Assembly (NCBI GenBank): GCA_019116185.1
Contig: DXCD01000247.1
Coordinates: 1 to 5,403 of the forward strand
DNA: 5,403 bases
Direction of reading: 5' to 3'
Source: Candidatus Mediterraneibacter stercorigallinarum
GTDB taxonomy: Bacteria > Bacillota > Clostridia > Lachnospirales > Lachnospiraceae
In this document: one piece after another, positions 1 to 5,324 of the stretch
Numbering within the stretch: position 1 is the stretch's first letter
Layout of the letters: each line of letters opens with the position of its first letter
Notes under the pieces: generated by a model
Seen by the model: only the letters and a program-made list of their open reading frames with translations
The model's database searches: none
What the model was told of the DNA's origin: nothing
Translations under genes and position numbers: made by a program

Positions 1-30
1 GCATTTGACAATCTAAAACTATTTGCATTG
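1..30. other. AT-rich flank of first repeat: leader end or partial spacer
   Basis: These 30 bases precede the first repeat seen. They are about 30% G+C, lower than most of the spacers. They are shorter than any complete spacer in the array (33-35), so they could be a spacer cut off by the window edge or the end of the CRISPR leader. Polarity of the array puts the leader on this side. The sequence alone does not decide. Confidence 0.4.
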
Positions 31-589
31 GTCGACCTCCTTGTGAGGTCGTGAATTGAAAGTCTCCTGCAATACTCTTCCCACGTTTCTGTCCGGTCGA
101 CCTCCTTGTGAGGTCGTGAATTGAAAGCCGCATGATTCGCAGGTGTCCACGCTACCCAGTGTCGACCTCCTTGTGAGGTCGTGAATTGAAAGAGCATCCG
201 GTGCGGTTATTCCTCCAAACAAAAAGTCGACCTCCTTGTGAGGTCGTGAATTGAAAGAACTGACGGTATCCCAAGTATTGCACAGATCACTTGTCGACCT
301 CCTTGTGAGGTCGTGAATTGAAAGCCAGAAGGCGGGTATGGAGTGAAGGTCGTCCGCAGGTCGACCTCCTTGTGAGGTCGTGAATTGAAAGAAGGTGACA
401 GCTTATACATGCAACGTATCTCATCGTCGACCTCCTTGTGAGGTCGTGAATTGAAAGGAGTGGCATGCGTGCACAGGATATTGCTGATAAGGTCGACCTC
501 CTTGTGAGGTCGTGAATTGAAAGACGATTGGTTTCTTGGCGTAGAGTCCCGTCAGGGTCGACCTCCTTGTGAGGTCGTAGCATTGAAAA
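31..589 (+). CRISPR. Type I-C CRISPR array, 9 repeats and 8 spacers (leader-distal end)
   Basis: Repeats start at 31, 96, 161, 226, 293, 360, 426, 492 and 557. The first eight are identical 32-mers and the ninth is a variant. Spacers lie at 63-95, 128-160, 193-225, 258-292, 325-359, 392-425, 458-491 and 524-556 (33, 33, 33, 35, 35, 34, 34 and 33 bases). Each repeat begins GTCGAC, forms a 7-bp stem (CGACCTC with GAGGTCG, repeat positions 3-9 and 15-21) around a 5-base loop CTTGT, and ends ATTGAAAG. This layout is that of type I-C repeats. In that subtype Cas5 (Cas5d) cuts at the stem base, which here would leave an 11-base 5' handle TGAATTGAAAG. Handle orientation and the degenerate repeat at 557 both show transcription on the + strand with the leader to the left. 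No cas genes are in the window; by the usual I-C order cas1 and cas2 would lie just left. Subtype is inferred from the repeat only. The array may continue left of base 1. Confidence 0.97.
557..589 (+). repeat. Degenerate terminal CRISPR repeat
   Basis: This last copy keeps the first 22 bases of the repeat, including the whole stem-loop, but the 3' handle is changed. Where the others read GTGAATTGAAAG, it reads GTAGCATTGAAAA: substitutions, one extra base, and loss of the final G. Changes at the leader-distal end are typical of CRISPR arrays and fix the orientation. The A-run continues to 592, so the exact right edge (588 or 589) is uncertain. Confidence 0.9.
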
Positions 590-642
590 AAATGTTATTC
601 TACAAGGACTACTGCTCATTTTATCGTAGCCATCACACACAT

Positions 643-681
643 AAGGAGGATTGCTCAGAGGGGTTACAGCGTCCTTTTTTT
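643..681 (+). terminator. Probable rho-independent terminator after the CRISPR array
   Basis: AAGGAGGAT (643-651) pairs with GTCCTTTTT (671-679), including G-U pairs. After a one-base bulge (652), GCT (653-655) pairs with AGC (668-670) around a 12-base loop. A run of seven T follows the core stem (675-681). The shape fits + strand termination only; the other strand has no T-run beyond the stem. It lies 54 bases past the array and would end the pre-crRNA and shield the liv operon. The stem is imperfect and no folding program was run. Confidence 0.45.
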
Positions 682-958
682 AATACGGATAGGTTCGTTT
701 GCAGGCTGGCTAGGAAACACATTTGATTCTGCACAGTACAAGCCTGCCGTAAGGATTTGTTTTCTGGCAGTGATAGCGGTGAGTACAGAAGTTTGCGGTT
801 TTATAAATGAGTCCTTCGTGATTTCAGTTAGAAGGGCGGTGCGCTCGGTATTCTTTGGAAATTGTAGTGGGATTTTTGCATGGATAACGGTCAATATGTT
901 TAAAGGTGCATCCCGATTCCCAAAATTCTATATGTAGATACGATCTTCAAGTGTAAGC

Positions 959-979
959 TATTTCTGATTAACAGAAATA
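959..979. repeat. 8-bp perfect inverted repeat in AT-rich leader
   Basis: TATTTCTG (959-966) and CAGAAATA (972-979) are perfect inverted copies separated by ATTAA. No T-run follows on the + strand, so it does not look like a terminator. It lies about 200 bases upstream of the liv promoter. It could be a protein-binding dyad or a chance match in AT-rich DNA. Confidence 0.4.
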
Positions 980-1120
980 TATTTGATTATATTTATTCCC
1001 TTCATTTACTGTTGTTAGAAGGAAAAATAAATATATCATGAATGTATCAAAGGGGAAATATCAATTGTGTAGAACTAAATTCTAATATAAGAATAAGATC
1101 GGAATTTTTAATTTTATTTT

Positions 1121-1146
1121 AGAAAACCGAGCACACTCGATTTTCT
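1121..1146. promoter_or_regulatory. Imperfect 26-base dyad just upstream of the liv promoter (operator or terminator)
   Basis: AGAAAA (1121-1126) pairs with TTTTCT (1141-1146) and CGAG (1128-1131) with CTCG (1136-1139), with one C/A mismatch and a four-base loop CACA. The dyad ends two bases before the -35-like hexamer at 1149. Its A-rich left arm and T-rich right arm, followed by TATT, also resemble a weak bidirectional rho-independent terminator. Either role is plausible: a binding site for a regulator of amino acid uptake, or insulation from upstream transcription. No known operator consensus matches it well. Confidence 0.45.
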
Positions 1147-1148
1147 TA

Positions 1149-1178
1149 TTGCTAACTCCATTCTCTCTGTGATATAAT
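1149..1178 (+). promoter_or_regulatory. Promoter of the livHMGF operon
   Basis: The -10 hexamer TATAAT (1173-1178) is a perfect consensus and is preceded by TGA (1170-1172), giving a full extended -10 (TGN-TATAAT). A weaker -35, TTGCTA (1149-1154, four of six matches), lies 18 bases upstream, as is acceptable with an extended -10. Transcription would start near 1185, leaving a leader of about 38 bases before livH. It is the best vegetative-type promoter seen on the + strand ahead of the operon. Confidence 0.8.
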
Positions 1179-1209
1179 CAAAGCAATGTCAACAATAAGA
1201 GAAAGAAAT

Positions 1210-1216
1210 GGAAGGA
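1210..1216 (+). promoter_or_regulatory. livH ribosome binding site, decides the start
   Basis: GGAAGGA lies six bases before the ATG at 1223. Two other in-frame ATGs, at 1208 and 1217, precede or abut this site. The sequence ahead of 1208 (AAGAGAAAGAA) is a poor ribosome binding site, and 1217 has no spacing. The site therefore favours 1223. Confidence 0.65.
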
Positions 1217-1222
1217 ATGAGT

Positions 1223-2107
1223 ATGAGCTTTATATCGTATTTAATCAACGGACTGAGCCTTGGAAGTGTCTATGCGATCATTGCCCTTGGATATACCATG
1301 GTATACGGTATCGCAAAAATGCTGAATTTCGCCCATGGCGATGTAATCATGATCGGCGCGTACGTAGCGCTGATCTCGATGACACAGGCAGGAATGCCGC
1401 CGGCTGCGGCCGTGGTGATCGCGGTCTGTGTATGTACTCTGCTTGGTATCGTGATCGAGAGGATCGCATACAAGCCGCTGCGCAACGCGTCATCCTCACT
1501 GGCTGTTCTGATCACGGCGATTGGCGTGAGCTATCTGCTCCAGAATGTTGCTCTTCTTATATTTGGAGCGAATGCGCAGACATTCCCATCAGTGATCAAA
1601 TGGAAAGGGCTGTCCCTGGCAGGCGGACAGCTGAATATCTCGGGGGTGACTATAGTGACTATTGTTGTCTGCCTCATTATTATGGCTGTGCTTATGACAT
1701 TTGTGCAGAAGTCAAAGCCGGGGCAGGCGATGCGTGCGGTTTCGGAAGATAAAGGGGCTGCACAGCTTATGGGAATCAATGTAAACGGAACGATTGCGCT
1801 TACCTTTGCGATTGGTTCCGCGCTGGCGGCGATTGCGGGAGTGCTTTTGTGTTCTGCGTATCCCAGCCTGACGCCGTATACAGGCGCTCTGCCGGGCATT
1901 AAGGCATTCGTTGCCGCGGTCTTCGGAGGTATCGGCTCGATCCCCGGAGCATTCATCGGCGGCCTGCTTCTTGGTGTAATCGAGATCTTCGGAAGGGCAT
2001 ATATTTCTTCTCAGATGGCGGATGCGATCGTGTTCGCAGTTCTGATTATCGTGCTTCTTGTGAAGCCTACCGGACTTTTAGGTAAAAAGATTCAGGAGAA
2101 AGTGTAG
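1223..2107 (+). CDS. livH: Branched-chain amino acid ABC transporter permease LivH
   Basis: This is one of the two membrane subunits of a HAAT-family importer for leucine, isoleucine, valine or related amino acids. With LivM it forms the channel in the cytoplasmic membrane. The 294 residues are about the usual family length. The N-terminus matches the LivH pattern: INGLSLGSVYAIIALGYTMVYG (about 8-29) followed by NFAHGD (35-40). About eight hydrophobic spans follow, for example near 60-80, 92-114, 130-150, 182-205, 225-250 and 262-283. The cytoplasmic loop GQAMRAVSEDKGAAQLMGIN (157-176) is the EAA-like coupling helix that touches the ATPases. I chose ATG 1223 because of the ribosome binding site at 1210-1216; starts at 1208 or 1217 would add five or two residues. 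It is the first gene of the operon and directly abuts livM. The exact substrate cannot be read from a permease sequence, and urea, amide or aromatic acid importers have the same architecture. Confidence 0.95.
   Translation: MSFISYLINGLSLGSVYAIIALGYTMVYGIAKMLNFAHGDVIMIGAYVALISMTQAGMPPAAAVVIAVCVCTLLGIVIERIAYKPLRNASSSLAVLITAIGVSYLLQNVALLIFGANAQTFPSVIKWKGLSLAGGQLNISGVTIVTIVVCLIIMAVLMTFVQKSKPGQAMRAVSEDKGAAQLMGINVNGTIALTFAIGSALAAIAGVLLCSAYPSLTPYTGALPGIKAFVAAVFGGIGSIPGAFIGGLLLGVIEIFGRAYISSQMADAIVFAVLIIVLLVKPTGLLGKKIQEKV
2094..2099 (+). promoter_or_regulatory. livM ribosome binding site within the livH 3' end
   Basis: AGGAGA lies eight bases before GTG 2108, ideal spacing. A second possible site, AGGTGG (2106-2111), lies five bases before an in-frame ATG at 2117. 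The first pair is the stronger match, but the second cannot be excluded. Confidence 0.55.
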
Positions 2108-3187
2108 GTGGATGATATGCTGAAGAAGATCAAAAATATGAAAAAGACTACAAAAAGCAATCTTATTACTTATGGTATCGTTATCGTGGCTTTTGTGATC
2201 ATGCAGACACTGATCAGTACAGGAAGCATATCAAGCCTTCTGGAAGGTCTTATGGTGCCGATCTGTATTTATGTGATCCTTGCAGTGTCGCTGAATCTCG
2301 TGGTAGGCATTCTTGGAGAACTGAGTCTCGGGCATGCAGGTTTTATGTGTGTAGGGGCCTTCTCCAGTGCGTTTTTCTCAAAATGCATGAGAGATGTGAT
2401 TACAGTAGATATCGTCCGGTTCCTGCTGGCGCTGCTGATTGGTATTGCGGTGGCAGCAATATTCGGTATCCTGATCGGTATCCCGGTACTGCGCTTAAAG
2501 GGTGACTACCTTGCCATTGTTACACTGGCATTTGGCGAGATCATTAAGAATCTGGTCAATGTTCTGTATATCGGGAAAGATTCCAATGGCTTCCATTTTT
2601 CTACGAAAGATGTGATGGCTTTGAACATGGAACCGGACGGCACTGTGATCGTGAACGGACCGCAGGGCATCACGGGGACACCGCAGGATTCTACATTCCT
2701 GATCGGATTTATACTGATCCTCATCACATTGTTTATCGTGACCAATCTGATTAATTCCAGGGATGGGCGCGCGATCATGTCGATCCGGGACAACCGGATC
2801 GCAGCAGAGTCTGTCGGAATCAATGTGACGAAATATAAGCTGATGGCATTTACAATCTCAGCGGCTCTGGCAGGGGCAGCAGGAGTGCTTTATGCGCACA
2901 ACCTGTCCACGCTGACAGCCAACACAAATAACTTCGGATACAATCAGTCCATTATGATCCTTGTATTTGTCGTGCTGGGAGGCATCGGAAGCATCAGAGG
3001 CTCCATCATTGCGGCTGTTATCCTGACACTCCTTCCGGAACTGCTCCGCGGGTTGTCAGATTACCGTATGCTCATCTATGCGATTGTGCTGATCGTTATG
3101 ATGCTCTTTAACTGGGCGCCAAAAGCCATTGAGTGGAGAGAGCGGCATCTCAGATTTGGAAGAAAGAAAAAGGAGGCTGTGCAATAA
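2108..3187 (+). CDS. livM: Branched-chain amino acid ABC transporter permease LivM
   Basis: This is the second membrane subunit of the importer and partner of LivH. From GTG 2108 it has 359 residues, with a lysine-rich cytoplasmic N-terminus. The first membrane span is near 20-37. Family motifs are clear: SLNLVVGILGELSLGHAGFM (61-80), RLKGDYLAIVTLAFGEI (129-145) and LGGIGSIRGSI (290-300). The coupling loop GRAIMSIRDNRIAAESVGIN (220-239) should contact LivG and LivF. Hydrophobic spans lie roughly at 48-68, 104-128, 198-215, 245-265, 282-310 and 320-335. The C-terminus is basic (RERHLRFGRKKK). The start codon GTG follows the livH stop without a gap and has AGGAGA at good spacing; ATG 2117 would shorten it by three residues. 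Its stop overlaps the livG start by one base (TAATG), implying translational coupling. Confidence 0.95.
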   Translation: MDDMLKKIKNMKKTTKSNLITYGIVIVAFVIMQTLISTGSISSLLEGLMVPICIYVILAVSLNLVVGILGELSLGHAGFMCVGAFSSAFFSKCMRDVITVDIVRFLLALLIGIAVAAIFGILIGIPVLRLKGDYLAIVTLAFGEIIKNLVNVLYIGKDSNGFHFSTKDVMALNMEPDGTVIVNGPQGITGTPQDSTFLIGFILILITLFIVTNLINSRDGRAIMSIRDNRIAAESVGINVTKYKLMAFTISAALAGAAGVLYAHNLSTLTANTNNFGYNQSIMILVFVVLGGIGSIRGSIIAAVILTLLPELLRGLSDYRMLIYAIVLIVMMLFNWAPKAIEWRERHLRFGRKKKEAVQ

Positions 3188-3945
3188 TGGCATTACTGGA
3201 TGTAAAAAATCTCGGCATTTCATTTGGCGGTCTCCGCGCGGTGAATGCATTTGATATATCGATAGAAAAGGAAGAACTGTACGGTCTGATCGGACCAAAC
3301 GGCGCGGGAAAGACAACCGTGTTCAATCTGCTGACAGGCGTGTATAAACCGGACAGCGGCAAGGTCATCCTGGATGGAAATGACATTACAGGCAAGAAAA
3401 CCATAGAGACAAGCAAAGCAGGCATTGCCAGGACATTTCAGAATATCCGTCTCTTTAAGAAGCTGAGCGTGCTGGACAATGTAAAGGCCGGACTTCATAA
3501 CCAGCATCACTACTCCACGGTGGAAGGAATCTTACGCCTCCCGGGATACCGCAGAGTAGAGAAAGAGATGGATGAGAAGGCAATGGAGCTGCTCAAGGTA
3601 TTTGACCTTGAAAAGTACGCCCATGTCGATGCGGCGAATCTTCCGTACGGCCAGCAGAGAAGACTGGAGATCGCAAGAGCTCTGGCAACAGAGCCCAAAC
3701 TGCTTCTTCTGGACGAACCGGCAGCAGGAATGAACCCCAACGAGACGGGAGAATTGATGGATATGATCCGGTTTGTCCGGGAGAATTTCCATATGACGAT
3801 CCTTCTGATCGAGCATGATATGAAACTGGTGAGCGGCATCTGCGAGAGACTGACCGTGCTGAATTTCGGAGAGGTGCTTTCACAGGGAAAAACCTCGGAA
3901 GTCTTGAATGATCCGCAGGTTATCACAGCATATCTTGGAGAATAG
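3187..3945 (+). CDS. livG: Branched-chain amino acid ABC transporter ATPase LivG
   Basis: This is one of two cytoplasmic ATPases that power the importer. The 252 residues contain all the motifs of an active ABC domain: Walker A GPNGAGKT (36-43), Q-loop Q85 in ARTFQNIRLF, an ABC signature of form LPYGQQRRLEIA (152-163), Walker B LLLLDEP (172-178, catalytic E177), D-loop AAGMN (179-183), and switch histidine H210 in LLIEHDM. LPYGQQ in place of LSGGQQ and the AGMNP D-loop are the normal LivG forms. The start ATG 3187 overlaps the livM stop. It has AGGAGG at 3171-3176, ten bases upstream. The frame is open further upstream to a GTG at 3133, but that lies inside livM and would add residues foreign to the family. 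Separation from livF is 15 bases. Confidence 0.96.
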   Translation: MALLDVKNLGISFGGLRAVNAFDISIEKEELYGLIGPNGAGKTTVFNLLTGVYKPDSGKVILDGNDITGKKTIETSKAGIARTFQNIRLFKKLSVLDNVKAGLHNQHHYSTVEGILRLPGYRRVEKEMDEKAMELLKVFDLEKYAHVDAANLPYGQQRRLEIARALATEPKLLLLDEPAAGMNPNETGELMDMIRFVRENFHMTILLIEHDMKLVSGICERLTVLNFGEVLSQGKTSEVLNDPQVITAYLGE

Positions 3946-3960
3946 GAGGAGACGTTAGTT

Positions 3961-4671
3961 ATGGCAATGCTTGAAGTAAAAGATCTTGAAGTATATTATG
4001 GCATGATCCAGGCGATCAAAGGCATCTCCTTCCATGTAGACAAGGGAGAAGTCATCGCCCTGATCGGCGCCAACGGCGCGGGGAAGACAACGACCCTGCA
4101 CACAGTGACAGGACTGCTTTCGCCGAAGAGCGGGCATGTGATATTTGAAGGAAAAGATATCACGAAAGTTCCGGCGCATAAGATTGTGTCCATGGGCATG
4201 GCGCATGTACCGGAAGGACGGCGCGTGTTTGCAGAACTGAGCGTGTATGAAAACCTGAAAATGGGTGCTTATACGCGGAAAGACAAAAATGAAATCGAGG
4301 AAAGCCTGAAGAATGTTTATAAGAGATTTCCGCGGCTGGAAGAGCGGAAAAATCAGATGGCAGGGACGCTGAGCGGCGGCGAGCAGCAGATGCTCGCAAT
4401 GGGCAGGGCGCTTATGTCAAAACCAAAGATCATCCTTATGGATGAGCCTTCCATGGGACTCTCCCCGATCATGGTAAATGAAATTTTTGATATTATCCGT
4501 TCGGTAAGCGAGAGTGGGACAACAGTGCTTCTTGTAGAACAGAATGCGAAAAAAGCGCTTTCCATAGCAGACCGGGCGTATGTCCTTGAAACAGGAAAGA
4601 TCGCCCTTGAAGGAAAGGCAAAAGACCTTCTGGAGGACGACTCCATCAAGAAGGCTTATCTCGGAGAGTAA
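3961..4671 (+). CDS. livF: Branched-chain amino acid ABC transporter ATPase LivF
   Basis: This is the second ATPase, expected to pair with LivG beneath the LivH-LivM channel. The 236 residues are the usual length. Motifs are Walker A GANGAGKT (36-43), VPEGRRVF (83-90), signature LSGGEQQ (137-143), Walker B IILMDEP (157-163, E162) and MGLSP (165-169). The VPEGR segment replaces the Q-loop glutamine by glutamate, and VEQN (192-195) puts glutamine at the switch histidine position. Both are normal LivF features that tell it from LivG, so they are not damage. The ribosome binding site AGGAGG (3944-3949) overlaps the livG stop codon and sits 11 bases before ATG 3961. An in-frame ATG at 3967 is possible but further away. 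The kinase-like gene follows after 15 bases. Confidence 0.96.
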   Translation: MAMLEVKDLEVYYGMIQAIKGISFHVDKGEVIALIGANGAGKTTTLHTVTGLLSPKSGHVIFEGKDITKVPAHKIVSMGMAHVPEGRRVFAELSVYENLKMGAYTRKDKNEIEESLKNVYKRFPRLEERKNQMAGTLSGGEQQMLAMGRALMSKPKIILMDEPSMGLSPIMVNEIFDIIRSVSESGTTVLLVEQNAKKALSIADRAYVLETGKIALEGKAKDLLEDDSIKKAYLGE

Positions 4672-4686
4672 AGGAGGCGCATCTTT

Positions 4687-5307
4687 ATGAAAAATATTGT
4701 GATCACGATTTCAAGACAGTATGGAAGCGGCGGGAAGACGATCGGAGCGATGCTCGCTCATGAACTGGGGATCAACTGTTACAGCCGCGAGATCCTGCGT
4801 ATGGCGTCAGAAGACAGCGGTATCAATGAAAGGCTTTTCGGCATGTCTGATGAAAAGATACGCCGCGCCGGCTGGTTCCGCCTCCTGAGCCGTCCGTATG
4901 AGGGAGAGCTGCTCCCGCCGGAGGATAAAGGATTTACATCGGATGACAACCTCTTTAATTATCAGGCGAAGATCATCAAAGATCTGGCTGCGAAAGAGTC
5001 ATGTGTTATTGTCGGGAGATGCGCGGATTATGTGTTGAAGGATTACCCGAATGTGATGAGCGTGTTTATCCATGCAGATCCGAAATTCTGCCTGGATCGT
5101 TCAATGGAGCGCCACAGCATGACAGAAAAAGAAATGGAGAGATATATCCAGAAAACAGACGAGTACAGAAGCGATTTCTACCGTTACCATACAGGACACG
5201 AATGGGCAGACGCAAGAAACTACGACCTCTGCCTGAACAGCGGGAAACTGGGATTTGAGAAATGCGTGGAAGAAATCAAGTCCTATATGGAAATACGTTT
5301 CAAGTAG
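4687..5307 (+). CDS. Cytidylate kinase-like family protein
   Basis: The 206-residue protein resembles the cytidylate kinase-like family (Pfam Cytidylate_kin2) that is common in Clostridia. It opens with a P-loop, ITISRQYGSGGKTIG (6-20), with G13, G15, G16, K17 and T18 placed to bind nucleotide phosphates. IVGRCADYVL (108-117) is the other conserved block of the family and lies after a lid-like middle. The tail carries the RSDFYRYHTGHEWADARNYDLCLNS pattern (161-185). The family is assumed to phosphorylate CMP or another small molecule, but the substrate of members like this is not established; it need not be the housekeeping Cmk. The ribosome binding site AGGAGG (4672-4677) overlaps the livF stop region and is nine bases from ATG 4687. 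The 15-base gap suggests co-transcription with livHMGF. Whether the link to amino acid uptake is functional is unknown. Confidence 0.85.
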   Translation: MKNIVITISRQYGSGGKTIGAMLAHELGINCYSREILRMASEDSGINERLFGMSDEKIRRAGWFRLLSRPYEGELLPPEDKGFTSDDNLFNYQAKIIKDLAAKESCVIVGRCADYVLKDYPNVMSVFIHADPKFCLDRSMERHSMTEKEMERYIQKTDEYRSDFYRYHTGHEWADARNYDLCLNSGKLGFEKCVEEIKSYMEIRFK

Positions 5308-5324
5308 ATAAATCCGGATTTATC
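5307..5324. repeat. Perfect 18-base palindrome at the end of the operon
   Basis: GATAAATCCGGATTTATC reads the same on both strands and begins on the last base of the kinase-like stop codon. As RNA it would form a short hairpin with a CCGG turn. No T-run follows (the next bases are GGGGAG), so it is not a standard rho-independent terminator. An alternative, overlapping hairpin pairs ATCGG (5322-5326) with CCGAT (5335-5339). Possible roles are mRNA 3'-end protection, partial termination, or an operator for a downstream gene. Confidence 0.5.

Larger units (their letters stand above)
590..1148. other. Long intergenic region without a convincing gene
   Basis: Apart from the terminator at 643-681, the hairpin at 959-979 and the dyad at 1121-1146, no gene is supported here. 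Bases 590-937 have ordinary composition. They contain a + strand open frame (587-937, closed by TAG at 935) without an ATG, GTG or TTG near its 5' end, and a 76-codon minus frame (664-894, TTG start) with no clear ribosome binding site. They also contain a 7-bp GC-rich inverted pair, GCAGGCT (701-707) with AGCCTGC (741-747). Bases 961-1080 are only 22-25% G+C by hand count and have stops in the frames inspected. The step in composition at about 940 suggests two segments of different origin: a possible relic or RNA, then the promoter-proximal leader of the liv operon. Confidence 0.6.

Noticed and set aside
19..640. Three minus-strand reading frames over the CRISPR array with repeated peptides such as LSIHDLTRRST
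   Set aside because: They are translations of the CRISPR repeats and spacers in successive frames. The periodic peptide is an artefact of the DNA repeat and not a repeat protein.
517..726. 69-codon + strand frame running from spacer 8 through the terminal repeat
   Set aside because: It starts inside the array, crosses the last repeat and the putative terminator, and has no family resemblance.
664..894. 76-codon minus-strand frame in the intergenic region as a gene
   Set aside because: TTG start, no clear ribosome binding site, no recognised domain, and the opposite strand is equally open. It is kept only as part of the finding on 587-937.
1114..1128. CodY box upstream of the liv promoter
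   Set aside because: Only about nine of fifteen positions match the AATTTTCWGAAAATT consensus, which is easily reached by chance in AT-rich DNA.
1186..1752. 188-codon + strand frame overlapping livH
   Set aside because: It is out of frame with livH. Its product is rich in Arg, Cys and Trp, unlike any family I know, while the livH frame encodes an unmistakable permease.
3133..3186. Upstream GTG start for livG at 3133
   Set aside because: It would extend LivG by 18 residues lying within livM. The ATG at 3187 has AGGAGG at good spacing and gives the normal family N-terminus.
4001..4671. LivF lacking the Q-loop glutamine and the switch histidine, as signs of an inactive ATPase
   Set aside because: VPEGR and VEQN are the usual forms in the LivF family, and Walker A, signature and Walker B are intact.
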